A stretch of 64,000 bases of DNA from Mesobacillus subterraneus (GTDB lineage Bacteria > Bacillota > Bacilli > Bacillales > Cytobacillaceae): the NCBI RefSeq assembly GCF_003937825.1, contig NZ_RSFW01000019.1:149622-213621 (forward strand). Direction: 5' to 3'. Positions 33,732 to 42,452 of this stretch are shown piece by piece. Made by a program: the position numbers and the translations under genes. Position 1 is the stretch's first letter, and each line of letters starts with the position of its first letter. The notes below the pieces were generated by a model that was not told the origin of the DNA, searched no databases, and saw only the letters and a list, made by a program, of their open reading frames with translations.

Positions 33732-34979
33732 TTATTCCACAATGGACGTACTGAATCTTATGTGGAAGGTGGTTCCATTTCCGGGCTGGCTTTTTATTTC
33801 TACCTTTCCTTTCATAGCCCGTATGATGCTGAAGGTGACCATCATGCCAAGGCCTGTTCCCTGCTGGCCTTTTGTTGTGTAATATGGTTCACCTAGACGT
33901 GCGACCTGCTCTTCTGTCATGCCGACACCTGTATCTTTTACAACGATATGTGCCACATTGCCAGTAAGGAAGGTTTGTACAGTGAGTTCTCCGCCGCTTG
34001 GCATCGCTTCAAGTGCGTTTTTGATGAGATTGATGAAACCCTGCTGGAATTTGGAGCGTTCACCGGAGATGAGCAACCCATGTGTGAACCTTTTCCTGAC
34101 CTCCACTCCATTCAGGTTAGCCAGGGGATTGAGAATATTGATCACCTGAGTTAGTTCCTTTTCAATGTCAATGTCCTCTACCTTTTCAAAAGCAGGTCTT
34201 GCAAAGGTAAGGTAATCATTGATAACCTCTTCTGCTCGATCAAGTTCCTGGACCGCGATGTCTATAAATTCCTTTTTCTTGTTTTCAGGGTAGGATTGTT
34301 CTCTAAGCAACTGCAGGAAGCCTTTTACCGTCGTAAGCGGATTTCGGATTTCATGGGAAATCGCTGCGCTTAGATGGCTGACAGCCTCAATCTTATCCGC
34401 CTTAGCCAGCCTTTGCCGAATGATCACAGTCTGCCTGATCGTTTCGATTGTGTAGCTAACCAATCCTGCTGTTAAAGCCGGGATCAAGATAAAGCTTACC
34501 CATGCTTCTGTATGCGAAATCGGGACATTCACGACCGCAACCAATTGGATTAGTACCAGGGAGGTCATGACTGTAAGAATAACGGATACACCTACTCTCT
34601 GATTCAAAGAAAGCCTGTTGAACCATGGATGCATCCTTTTCAGGAGAAAAGCAAGGATAATGAAAACGATCACGGACACCCAGAAGCCATCGTTGATCCC
34701 CATAAAGCCGCGCATAATCAGAGTCAGCACTGCCAGCAAGAAACTGTGCCCGGTATAAAGGCTTCCCAGAATCATAGGAACCTGACGCAGATCGAACCAA
34801 ATACCATCCTGGACTTCGATTGTAAAAACATAACAAGTAAAAATCGCTAAAATAAAATAATATAATTGCAGCCTATCCTGCTTGTCTTCCTTCGCTTGCC
34901 TTTCGACTATAAGCTGAGTAAAAAACAGCAAGACAAGCAAAAGCGAAAGATTCATTAATAAGTGTTTTGTAATTTCCAC
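33732..34979 (-). CDS. KinB-like sporulation histidine kinase (5TMR-LYT type)
   Basis: About 415 residues starting at GTG 34979, giving VEITKHLLMN, which aligns with the KinB N-terminus; the frame extends to 35036. Five to six membrane segments (5TM-5TMR_LYT) are followed by a HisKA domain with the phosphorylated His in AISHEIRNPLTTVKGFL and a HATPase domain with N box INLIKNALEAMPSGG, and G boxes VKDTGVGMTEEQ and GTGLGMMV. KinB feeds the Spo0F/Spo0A phosphorelay. No partner lipoprotein (KapB) or response regulator is adjacent, so the phosphorelay role is by family only. Confidence 0.85.
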   Translation of the reverse strand: MEITKHLLMNLSLLLVLLFFTQLIVERQAKEDKQDRLQLYYFILAIFTCYVFTIEVQDGIWFDLRQVPMILGSLYTGHSFLLAVLTLIMRGFMGINDGFWVSVIVFIILAFLLKRMHPWFNRLSLNQRVGVSVILTVMTSLVLIQLVAVVNVPISHTEAWVSFILIPALTAGLVSYTIETIRQTVIIRQRLAKADKIEAVSHLSAAISHEIRNPLTTVKGFLQLLREQSYPENKKKEFIDIAVQELDRAEEVINDYLTFARPAFEKVEDIDIEKELTQVINILNPLANLNGVEVRKRFTHGLLISGERSKFQQGFINLIKNALEAMPSGGELTVQTFLTGNVAHIVVKDTGVGMTEEQVARLGEPYYTTKGQQGTGLGMMVTFSIIRAMKGKVEIKSQPGNGTTFHIRFSTSIVE

Positions 34980-35118
34980 TGCAGCACCACCATATGTATT
35001 CATTAAAATACTAATATAATCCAATCTTAAGCGCAAATATTATTAGCGAACCTCTATCCAACAACTCAATTTTTCTTTATATTGGAAATAATAGAGGAAT
35101 TCATTGGAGGTGTATTGT

Positions 35119-35286
35119 ATGATGCTCTGGGTTATCGTTATTTTACTGGTACTCATTATGTTGGATGTGGTCAGGCTTCATAAGAAGGTAGATCGATTAA
35201 CAGAATTCTTAAACCCGCAAATTCCCCCGACCAAGGAGGAAATTGAAAGTATGCTGAATACGGAGAGTACAAGTGTTGAGAAGTAA
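35119..35286 (+). CDS. Small membrane protein, 55 residues
   Basis: ATG at 35119 lies seven bases behind GGAGGT. The N-terminal 20 residues form a membrane helix (MLWVIVILLVLIMLDVVRL), followed by a basic turn and a polar C-terminus. It overlaps the next gene by about 14 nt, so the two are co-translated. Family unknown. Confidence 0.7.
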   Translation: MMLWVIVILLVLIMLDVVRLHKKVDRLTEFLNPQIPPTKEEIESMLNTESTSVEK

Positions 35287-36052
35287 ATGGTTTTCGTATG
35301 GATTTGTCATTGTGGCCATTCTTGTCTTTTTCATCATTGACCAGATCCAGCACCTGCCGGTGAATAATCTTTTACAGGAAAAAGGCTTTGAGATACCGGA
35401 ACCGAAGATTACCATTGATGGACAGGAAATTCCCTTTAAATCCGGACAATTTGACTGGGCAAAAGACGGTACTGGACCAGTCATCGACCAGGATGAGCCC
35501 CCAATCCTGTTTCATGATTTATTGCCAGCAATAGTAAAGCCATTCAGTACATTGGAAATTATCTTCCCTGAAAAAAACAATATAGATGATGTCGCCATCC
35601 ATGAAGCTTTATGGGGGTTGGAAAGGGGTGTTGACTCATTCAATCCCATGTTTTTTAATAGCTATACCTTTAATAATATACCAGGACAACGGACAATGAT
35701 CATTCGTGCCACTGTGGCTGATGAAGAATTTTATTACACATTTCCAATCATTATTGAAGAGTTGGTTCCCTACCAGGCGCAGTTAGCAGAAGAAAAAGGG
35801 TACTTGGCTGCACTGGAAATCTATCCTCGCGATACTCAGCAGGAGAATTGGGCGCTACAGGAAGTGAATAACCACCATATTCATAAAGCTCAATCCGTTC
35901 AAGTCAATAATTTGCAGGATGCACAGCAAATGTTTCCGGGGCTCGAAATCTACAGCCTCCCTTACTACGCAATTTTTAATCATGAAAAAATTCTTTATCA
36001 AGCGAATAATCGCGATGATTTTATGAAATGGATGAAGATTGCGGCACCTTAA
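35273..36052 (+). CDS. Membrane-anchored extracellular hypothetical protein
   Basis: A 259-residue protein with an N-terminal signal anchor (WFSYGFVIVAILVFFII) and an extracytoplasmic remainder without cysteines. The start is the GTG at 35273 or the adjacent TTG; it overlaps the small membrane protein gene. I do not recognise the domain. Co-translation with the 55-residue membrane protein suggests the two act together. Confidence 0.7.
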   Translation: MLRSKWFSYGFVIVAILVFFIIDQIQHLPVNNLLQEKGFEIPEPKITIDGQEIPFKSGQFDWAKDGTGPVIDQDEPPILFHDLLPAIVKPFSTLEIIFPEKNNIDDVAIHEALWGLERGVDSFNPMFFNSYTFNNIPGQRTMIIRATVADEEFYYTFPIIIEELVPYQAQLAEEKGYLAALEIYPRDTQQENWALQEVNNHHIHKAQSVQVNNLQDAQQMFPGLEIYSLPYYAIFNHEKILYQANNRDDFMKWMKIAAP

Positions 36053-36099
36053 ATGAAGGAATTTCACCTTCCTAGTTTTATTGGTTCCCAGGTGATGCA

Positions 36100-36131
36100 A
36101 AAATAAAGCAGCTCTCCCAAGAAAGCTGCCG
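36100..36131 (-). terminator. Terminator of the zinc-ribbon gene
   Basis: GCAGCT pairs with AGCTGC around a ten-base loop, followed on the minus strand by TTTATTTTT. It lies five bases beyond the stop at 36136. Confidence 0.65.
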
Positions 36132-36135
36132 GCAT

Positions 36136-36813
36136 TCAGTCCAATTTCTTTTCAATCAGATTGTGGGTAATTTCGATTTTTCCTGGCAGCACAAATAAGT
36201 ACTGAATCAGGTCCTCAAGCAAGTCCATGATTAATTCGGCCATCTCGTCATCCAAATCCATTTCCAGCTCAAGCATCTGATGCAGTGCGCCATCGGATGC
36301 GAGCAGCGGACTTAGTGAAGAAACCGGTTTTACAAGGTCAATATGTTCAGGCAGGACTTTGAATTGCTGCTCAAGTGTCAAGCCCCTCCCTTGCTCCGAA
36401 AGAAAATGCTTCAGTATATTTTCAATCACCCGTTTGGCCAGTACAGCAGTTGCAGAATTCTCCTTGGATTGATGAACATTGACAGCAGACTTGTATGCCC
36501 TGACAAGCTCTTCGGGGATCCTCGGCAGCTGCTCGATCTGGTTAAGCGGATGGGTCATCGTCTTCGGGTCATATATGTATACGTCAGGGTGTTCTTCCCT
36601 TTCCTTCATGATGATGATAAAAGGAGCACTATGTTTGCATGAGGGACAGCTGCTTTCTGTCATCAATCCATGCTTGCTGCTCTGGTAAGTGGACTTCAAA
36701 ACAAAGTCGACCTTTTTCCGGCACTCAGGACATACAGCTTTGACACTTTTGGGCACCTTCAAATGTCCAAATTGACTATATGATGTAATCGATCCTGGAT
36801 AGATTCGCCTCAT
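36136..36813 (-). CDS. Zinc-ribbon plus DUF4145-like protein
   Basis: A 225-residue protein. A zinc ribbon is visible as CPECRKKVDF and, 30 residues on, SSCPSCKHSAP. The helical part (PEELVRAYKSAVNVHQ to LAKRVIENILKHFLSEQG) matches DUF4145, a helical domain often found in restriction- or defence-linked proteins. It stands alone here. Function unknown. Confidence 0.75.
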   Translation of the reverse strand: MRRIYPGSITSYSQFGHLKVPKSVKAVCPECRKKVDFVLKSTYQSSKHGLMTESSCPSCKHSAPFIIIMKEREEHPDVYIYDPKTMTHPLNQIEQLPRIPEELVRAYKSAVNVHQSKENSATAVLAKRVIENILKHFLSEQGRGLTLEQQFKVLPEHIDLVKPVSSLSPLLASDGALHQMLELEMDLDDEMAELIMDLLEDLIQYLFVLPGKIEITHNLIEKKLD

Positions 36814-36925
36814 TGTTCATCCCCCTGAAATTTGCCCGGATTAAAGCTTTGAAATACTGGTAGTATTCGTAGAATAGGAATGGATTATCCCTATTTTATA
36901 TAACCTTAAATGCCCAGTTAAAAAC

Positions 36926-37876
36926 TTATTTTATAAATGCCGCCACCTGTTTGCCGAGAATACCGGCAATCTGTTCAAGGGCATCAAGACTCGAAATATC
37001 GTGCTCGAGCAGCGGAAGGAATAATTGTCTTTGATGTGTGAATTTTTGCTGGATTTCTTCCAGGTATACCCGCTCATTGGTCCTTCTTAGTTCCATAAAA
37101 CGTCCATCCGCATCTTCTGGAATGACTTTATTCACCACAATGGAGTTGACGTGAAGCCCATGCTTATGCAACGTATCGATTGCTTTCCCTGTCTCCAGGA
37201 TCGGCAGCCGTTCAGCATTAAGGACGAAAACATACTCTGTTTGTGAGTTATCCAATAAAATTTCCCTTACACGCATAAAACGATTTTTCCGTTCATTCAA
37301 TTTTTCATAGATAGGATCCTCAGCGATTTCCCCATCGTTCATCCATTGGGCATAATTCTCATTCGTCTTTTTCCTGCGTTCAAGAAGCCCGTCCATCCAC
37401 ACTCCCATCAGCTCAGGAAGTGTTAATAATCTGATTGTATGCCCTGTTGGAGCCGTATCAAAAACGATTGTGTCATAATGAGAAATTTCCTCGAGGATCA
37501 AAGAGGTAATCCGGTCGAACAAAGCCGCTTCTTCTGCCCCTGGAGAGGAGGCAGCCATATCGATTTGACGGTTGACTTCGTCAAGCATCGTCGCTTTTAC
37601 GAGCCCCTTTAAATTCCCCTTTACCCCATTGATATACTTTCTTGATTCTTGTTCAGAATCAATTTCAAGAACATCAAGGTTTTCAGCAACACTCTGAATT
37701 TTACCTCCGCTTAAGTCCTTATGAAATAAATCTCCGGAATTATGGGCAGGGTCGGTTGAAACAAGCAGTACCTTTTTCCCTTTTTGCGAAAGGAGAAGTG
37801 CCATGGCTGCAGAAGTAGTGCTTTTGCCCACTCCGCCCTTCCCTCCGATAAAATAAATCTTTTTTTCCATTAACAT
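36926..37876 (-). CDS. ArsA/GET3-family ATPase
   Basis: A 316-residue P-loop ATPase with the deviant Walker A GGKGGVGKST (residues 11-20), STDPAHN (switch-like) and FDTAPTGHTIRLL, all ArsA/Get3 hallmarks. It lacks a second ATPase half, so it would act as a dimer. It sits behind cstA and the cory-CC-star gene, the arrangement seen in other Actinobacteria and Bacilli. It is not next to arsenite genes, so arsenite export is unlikely. Confidence 0.9.
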   Translation of the reverse strand: MLMEKKIYFIGGKGGVGKSTTSAAMALLLSQKGKKVLLVSTDPAHNSGDLFHKDLSGGKIQSVAENLDVLEIDSEQESRKYINGVKGNLKGLVKATMLDEVNRQIDMAASSPGAEEAALFDRITSLILEEISHYDTIVFDTAPTGHTIRLLTLPELMGVWMDGLLERRKKTNENYAQWMNDGEIAEDPIYEKLNERKNRFMRVREILLDNSQTEYVFVLNAERLPILETGKAIDTLHKHGLHVNSIVVNKVIPEDADGRFMELRRTNERVYLEEIQQKFTHQRQLFLPLLEHDISSLDALEQIAGILGKQVAAFIK

Positions 37877-37887
37877 GATGTTACCTC

Positions 37888-38151
37888 CTAACAGCAGCGG
37901 ATCCCATCAAGCGGGGATTTCTCCATGCCCGCCCTCAGGTGCCACTCATGGAATCGTTCAATGATGGCCGGATATAACTCCAGTGTATAATAAAAGGCTG
38001 GATTCGGCAGGCCAAGCATTTCCGAGAAACAGAGAAGCATGAACAAATCTTCTTCGTCCCTTAATTCACGGGCAATCTCAGATTTGTGCGGCAGCCTGAG
38101 AATCTCATCATAAACGGCCAGGGCACGTTTGAATTGCTGTATCAAGCTCAT
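37888..38151 (-). CDS. cory-CC-star protein
   Basis: A small 87-residue protein of the family defined by a C-terminal Cys-Cys just before the stop: it ends DGIRCC. The N-terminal FKRALAVYDEILRLP and FMLLCFSEMLGLPNPAFYYTLELYP match that family. It lies between cstA and the ArsA-type ATPase, 11 nt ahead of the latter. Function unknown; a client or substrate of the ATPase is a reasonable guess. Confidence 0.85.
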   Translation of the reverse strand: MSLIQQFKRALAVYDEILRLPHKSEIARELRDEEDLFMLLCFSEMLGLPNPAFYYTLELYPAIIERFHEWHLRAGMEKSPLDGIRCC

Positions 38152-38213
38152 GGTGTATCCTCCTTTTTAAAAATGACAATAGAGACCGGGTGCCCGGCCT
38201 CTAAATTTTCCAT

Positions 38214-39956
38214 TTACATTTCCTTGCTTAGTGGCGGAGGATTGTTCTTGCTGAATGCTGCAACCGCCTCGAGGATGATCCAGAACACAAAGATGAGGAT
38301 CAGTCCGCCGATTCCGAAAAGAAGCATGTTCATGTCACTGCTTCCATATCCTGACCACTGGAACACGACCTGCTGAATCATTGCCCAGAGGGTCATGAAG
38401 AAGACAAACACCATCGGAATGAAGGTTACCAGGTAGTTCCTTCCCTGGCGTTTCAGCCAGATGGAGATTAGGAGCAAGCTTACTCCTGCAAGCAACTGGT
38501 TGCTTGTTCCGAACAATGGCCATAATAGGTATCCGCCAGAGCCGAAACCGTTCGGACCTTTTGGCAGCAGGACAAGTGCCGCACTTGATACTACCGCGAC
38601 TGTTGTTGCCACGTGCATCTTCGTGAGCGCCTGTACATTGTATTCACTGCCAATCTCAGAAATGATGTATCGCATCAAACGGACGGATGTGTCCAATGTA
38701 GTAGCTGCGAAGCTCACTACAATGATGGAAACAATTGTTCTTGCGATATCTGCCGGAATCCAGATCCCTGTTGCAAGCTGAGCTGCTCCATTGATGAAGT
38801 TGCCAAGGCCTCCAGAGCTTGCAGCCGCAAAGCTCGAGTAGGCAGCGGTAAAGTCTGCCTTAGTGGCGAATACGGTTACAACCGCAATGATCGCGATGAG
38901 GGCAAGAACCCCTTCTCCAACTGCTCCCAAATAGCCGACAAAACGGGCCTCTGTTTCTTTATCAAGCTGCTTCGACGATGTTCCGGAAGAAACGAGTCCA
39001 TGGAAACCTGAAATCGCTCCGCAGGCAATCGTGATGAACAATAGCGGGAACCACGATACATCAGTAGCCGCCGCATTCAACGCAGGTGCAGTGACCTTTG
39101 GCTGAAGGAAAATCAAGCCTGCATATAAAATGAACAAACCAACAACCAGCTGATGGGAATTGATGTAGTCACGCGGCTGCAATAACTTCCATACAGGTAA
39201 AGTGGAAGCGATATAAACGTATACCATTAGGACGACAATCCAGACCAGGAATGCCATTGATACACCATTCAGTCCAAACATGACTGTATTGTCTGCACCG
39301 CCGAAATACCTGACCAGGTCAATCTGCATCGCTGGCACACGGCTTGCAAGTACAGCTGCGCCATACATGACCGCGAGCGCGATTAAGGAAGGGACAAGCA
39401 TGCCTTTCTTCCTTTTATACACCGCGTAGCCAATCCAGATGGCAAGCGGAATCTGAAGGAATACAGACAGGACGCTTGCAGGGAAACTGACAAACAGGTT
39501 CGCGATTACCCAGGCAAAAACGGCGTTTACCATCAAAACAAGAATTAAGATGATGAATAAGAACATGATTTTTGCGCGCTTGCCGATCAGCTTGTTCGTA
39601 ATCGTCCCGACAGACTGCCCCTTGTTTCTTACCGAAAGAACGAGAGTACCAAAATCGTGTACCCCTGCTGCAAATACTGTACCAAGTGTTACCCAGAGGA
39701 AAGCCGGCAGCCATCCCCAATATACCGCAATGGCAGGACCAACAATCGGTGCAGCTCCGGCTACGGAAGTAAAATGGTGTCCCCACAGTATCATTTTCTT
39801 CGTTGGGACAAAATCCACTCCATCTGAATACTGGTGCGCTGGTGTAACATAATTCGGGTCAAGGCGATAAATTTTTTCTGCCACCCATTTTGAATAGAAG
39901 CGGTAGCCGATCGCAAAAACGCTCACTCCTATTACAGCCAACCATAATGAATTCAT
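38214..39956 (-). CDS. cstA: Carbon starvation protein CstA
   Basis: A 580-residue polytopic membrane protein with the CstA N-terminal domain (YRFYSKWVAEKIYRLD, YVTPAHQYSDGVDFVPT, LWGHHFTSVAGAAPIVGP) and about 15 membrane segments. CstA proteins take up peptides or pyruvate when carbon is short. AAAGGAGG precedes the ATG. It is the first gene of the operon cstA, cory-CC-star, ArsA-type ATPase. Confidence 0.96.
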   Translation of the reverse strand: MNSLWLAVIGVSVFAIGYRFYSKWVAEKIYRLDPNYVTPAHQYSDGVDFVPTKKMILWGHHFTSVAGAAPIVGPAIAVYWGWLPAFLWVTLGTVFAAGVHDFGTLVLSVRNKGQSVGTITNKLIGKRAKIMFLFIILILVLMVNAVFAWVIANLFVSFPASVLSVFLQIPLAIWIGYAVYKRKKGMLVPSLIALAVMYGAAVLASRVPAMQIDLVRYFGGADNTVMFGLNGVSMAFLVWIVVLMVYVYIASTLPVWKLLQPRDYINSHQLVVGLFILYAGLIFLQPKVTAPALNAAATDVSWFPLLFITIACGAISGFHGLVSSGTSSKQLDKETEARFVGYLGAVGEGVLALIAIIAVVTVFATKADFTAAYSSFAAASSGGLGNFINGAAQLATGIWIPADIARTIVSIIVVSFAATTLDTSVRLMRYIISEIGSEYNVQALTKMHVATTVAVVSSAALVLLPKGPNGFGSGGYLLWPLFGTSNQLLAGVSLLLISIWLKRQGRNYLVTFIPMVFVFFMTLWAMIQQVVFQWSGYGSSDMNMLLFGIGGLILIFVFWIILEAVAAFSKNNPPPLSKEM

Positions 39957-40097
39957 TTACTTCAACCTCCTTTATATATGAGCTGGTCTTACAACTTAAT
40001 AATAAAAATATATTGGCTGATTAGTCAATAAATTCTGAAAGTATTTGTGAAAAAAATTGACATTCACTAAGTATGTAGCCTGCTATTCCAATTAAAT

Positions 40098-40126
40098 AAA
40101 AAAAATACCGCAAGAATGGCGGTATA
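40098..40126 (-). terminator. Terminator of the gas-vesicle remnant
   Basis: ATACCGC pairs with GCGGTAT around seven bases, followed on the minus strand by a run of eight T. It is 12 bases beyond the gvpJ-like stop. Confidence 0.85.
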
Positions 40127-40137
40127 GTCATATTCCT

Positions 40138-40515
40138 TTACTCCACAGAATCCGGTTTCTTTCCAACGCTATAAATGGGCTCGGCGGGCACAGCATCCGG
40201 CAGGGTAAGCTGATGAGGGGCTTGGTTTTCCAGTAACTGCTCAAGCCGGTCAATCTTCTCTACCAGTTCGGCATGCTCCTGTTCCCGGACTATTTTTCTC
40301 GATTTAGAAGAATAATATGGATCTGATTCCCACCAGTCCATGCCAATTTCTTTTGCTTTATCCACAGAAGCTACGAGGAGCCTGATTTTAATTGTGAGAA
40401 GATCGACATCAGCCAGCGAAATTTTTATGTCTCCGGCTATGACGACTCCTTTGTCCAGGATTTTTTCCAGTACCTCGAGCAAATTGCTCGACTGCGGTGT
40501 ATGATGATAGGACAC
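40138..40515 (-). CDS. gvpJ: Gas vesicle protein GvpJ (GvpA/J family)
   Basis: A 125-residue protein whose first ~75 residues match GvpJ: LLEVLEKILDKGVVIAG, LTIKIRLLVASVDKAKEIGM and DWWESDPYYSS. The C-terminal part is a polar coiled tail. GvpJ is a minor shell protein; vesicles need GvpA and many accessory proteins that are missing here. It lies 19 nt behind a gvpK-like gene, in the usual K-J order. Confidence 0.9.
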   Translation of the reverse strand: MSYHHTPQSSNLLEVLEKILDKGVVIAGDIKISLADVDLLTIKIRLLVASVDKAKEIGMDWWESDPYYSSKSRKIVREQEHAELVEKIDRLEQLLENQAPHQLTLPDAVPAEPIYSVGKKPDSVE

Positions 40516-40534
40516 GCTTCTTCTCTCCTTTCCA

Positions 40535-40783
40535 TCACATCAATTTTCCAAGGGGACCTAACTCTATATTTATATCTTCATCTTCCAGTCCAAACACTTT
40601 CTTTAATTCTTCCATTTTTTCTTCTAATTTCATCAAGGTTATCCCCAATTCCTCCAATTGCTCATCAGTAAGAGAGTCGTTATCAACTCTCCTCATTGCC
40701 TGTCTTTCCATTAGTTGACGAATAAGTTCTATTATTGTCAGGACCAATTTGATTGTTGCCGTTTTACATGCGTCATAAAGCAT
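40535..40783 (-). pseudogene. gvpK: GvpK, N-terminally truncated
   Basis: Residues 10-82 (TIKLVLTIIELIRQLMERQA to DINIELGPLGKLM) match the GvpK core and C-terminus; the first ~25 residues of GvpK are missing and replaced by an unrelated short stretch (MLYDACKTA). The start at 40783 has no ribosome binding site. Everything upstream (gvpA to gvpS) is absent, so this is the end of a decayed gvp operon, and gvpK is probably inactive. Confidence 0.7.
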
Positions 40784-40896
40784 GCGAATTCTTAACGCCC
40801 AGACTTCTGCACCAAAACGTCAATCAAACTAGTTAATTTATTAAAAGGTTGCATTCCAACGGTTTGTATTGCTCCATCTCTAAAGATCACTGCCCA

Positions 40897-40986
40897 TTTT
40901 CGCAGGCAGCCAAAGACCTGTATGGTGCGGCATCTGAAGAAGTAAACGCAGTGAACAAAGCATTCGATGCCATTGGCGTGAATTAA
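40897..40986 (+). pseudogene. C-terminal fragment of a thermolysin-like (M4) protease gene
   Basis: In frame to the TAA at 40984 the sequence reads FSQ, then AAKDLYGAASEEVNAVNK and AFDAIGVN, the standard end of bacillolysin/neutral protease. The upstream part is gone; in-frame codons before FSQ do not resemble a protease. A terminator follows. The fragment faces the truncated gvpK at about 110 bp, so a deletion probably removed the 5' parts of both genes (inference). Confidence 0.8.
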
Positions 40987-41000
40987 TAGAAGACTATTTT

Positions 41001-41036
41001 AAGAGACTGGCTCGTATTTTCGGGTCAGTCTTTTTA
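41001..41036 (+). terminator. Terminator of the lost protease gene
   Basis: AAGAGACTG-GCTCG pairs with CGGG-TCAGTCTTTTT (with mismatches), followed by T-run. It sits 15 bases after the protease fragment stop. Confidence 0.75.
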
Positions 41037-41096
41037 AAAATAGGTAGTTTCAATTTAATTGTTTTATATTTTGCACTTTAATACGTTAATAAATTG

Positions 41097-41125
41097 TTGA
41101 CATTTTGTTTGAACATATGTAATAT
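41097..41125 (+). promoter_or_regulatory. SigA promoter of the met operon
   Basis: TTGACA (41097-41102), 17-base spacer, TAATAT (41120-41125). It lies about 28 nt ahead of the riboswitch. Confidence 0.85.
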
Positions 41126-41152
41126 TTAGAGAAATTTAATAATTATTTATAT

Positions 41153-41262
41153 TCTTATCCAGAGAGGCAGAGGGTCCTGGCCCTGTGAAGCTTCAGCAAC
41201 CATCAACGTTCAGTTGAAAAGGTGCTAATTCCAGCAAGTTTTAGAACTTGGCAGATAAGAAG
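41153..41262 (+). promoter_or_regulatory. SAM-I (S-box) riboswitch
   Basis: All landmarks of SAM-I are present: CTTATCCAGAGAGGCAGAGGG at the start, CCCTGTGAAGCTTCAGCAACC, then AGGTGCTAATTCCAGCAAG, and closing AGATAAGAAG, which pairs with the first segment as P1. High SAM favours the terminator at 41281-41309. It controls metI-metC-yitJ-metH. Confidence 0.97.
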
Positions 41263-41280
41263 AATGACTATACGAAATGA

Positions 41281-41309
41281 AAAGTCTTCTTCTTAAGAAG
41301 GCTTTTTTT
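41281..41309 (+). terminator. Riboswitch-controlled terminator
   Basis: AAGTCTTCTT pairs with AAGAAGGCTT, followed by TTTTTG. It overlaps a spurious upstream extension of the metI frame. Confidence 0.85.
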
Positions 41310-41339
41310 GTTTCTAATACACGATCAGGAGTGAGGGAT

Positions 41340-42452
41340 TTGAAGAAAATTGATACAAAGCTTGCTCAGCTTGGCAACCGGAGTGAAGAGGCAACTGGTG
41401 CGGTGAGTCCCCCGCTCTACTTGACGACTGCATACCGTCATGGTGGAATTGGCCAATCCAGTGGCTATGATTATATCCGTACAGGAAATCCGACAAGGGA
41501 AATCCTAGAAAAAGCAATCGCAGACCTGGAAGAAGGTGATCGGGGCTTTGCCTGCAGTTCAGGAATGGCAGCCATCTGGACGATTCTCTCTTTATTCAAA
41601 CAAGACGACGAATGGATTGTTTCCAGAGATTTATATGGAGGCACTTACCGCCTCCTCGAGCAAGGCTTCAAAAAGTGGGGATTGAAAAGTACATATGCAG
41701 ACATGGCAGACTTGGATGAACTCGCCAGTGCCATTTCCTCCAGGACGAAAGCGATATTTGTTGAAACACCGACCAACCCGCTGATGGAGCAGGCAGATAT
41801 TTCGGCCATCGCGGAAATCGCAAAGGCGAACAATCTATTATTGATTGTTGATAATACATTTTACACTCCCCTTCTGCAACAGCCATTGGCATTGGGGGCT
41901 GATATAGTCGTCCACAGCGCCACTAAATACCTTGGCGGACACAACGATGTTCTCGCTGGCCTCATTGCGGCAAAAGGCCAGGATTTATCTGACTCCCTCT
42001 TTCTTCACCATAATGGCGGCGGAGCTGTCCTAAGTCCTTTTGATTCCTGGCTTCTTCTTCGAGGTATGAAAACACTGGCACTGAGAATGGAGCGCCATGA
42101 AAGGAACGCAAGGCAGCTGGTGGATTTTTTAAAGGAACATCCTGCAGTAACTGACGTTTTATATCCGGGCAAAGGCGGAATGATTTCCTTCAGAGTACTG
42201 ACACCATCCATCGTTGATCCGTTTTTGCAAAGCTTGAGCACGATCACCTTTGCCGAAAGCCTTGGCGGAGTTGAAAGCTTCATTACCTACCCGGCAACAC
42301 AGACGCATGCGGATATACCGGCAGAGATACGCGAAAAAACGGGTGTTTGTGATCGGCTGTTACGATTCTCAGTAGGAATTGAAAATGTCGAGGATTTGAT
42401 TGACGATTTGGAAAGTTCCTTTAAAAAGGCACTCCAGGAGGCATGTTTATGA
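41340..42452 (+). CDS. metI: Cystathionine gamma-synthase / O-acetylhomoserine thiolyase (MetI)
   Basis: PLP enzyme that joins O-acetylhomoserine with cysteine (giving cystathionine) or sulfide. About 370 residues from TTG 41340, which follows AGGAGTGAGGG; the longer frame to 41277 would lie in the terminator. The PLP lysine is in HSATKYLGGHND, and the pocket has CSSGMAAIW. The stop overlaps the start of metC (ATGA), so the two are translationally coupled. Regulated by the SAM riboswitch. Confidence 0.93.
   Translation: MKKIDTKLAQLGNRSEEATGAVSPPLYLTTAYRHGGIGQSSGYDYIRTGNPTREILEKAIADLEEGDRGFACSSGMAAIWTILSLFKQDDEWIVSRDLYGGTYRLLEQGFKKWGLKSTYADMADLDELASAISSRTKAIFVETPTNPLMEQADISAIAEIAKANNLLLIVDNTFYTPLLQQPLALGADIVVHSATKYLGGHNDVLAGLIAAKGQDLSDSLFLHHNGGGAVLSPFDSWLLLRGMKTLALRMERHERNARQLVDFLKEHPAVTDVLYPGKGGMISFRVLTPSIVDPFLQSLSTITFAESLGGVESFITYPATQTHADIPAEIREKTGVCDRLLRFSVGIENVEDLIDDLESSFKKALQEACL

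Noticed and set aside
36926..37876. Arsenite resistance
   Set aside because: The ATPase is single-domain, with no arsB, arsD or arsR near; context is cstA.
40138..40783. Working gas-vesicle system
   Set aside because: Only gvpJ and a truncated gvpK remain; GvpA and other needed genes are absent.
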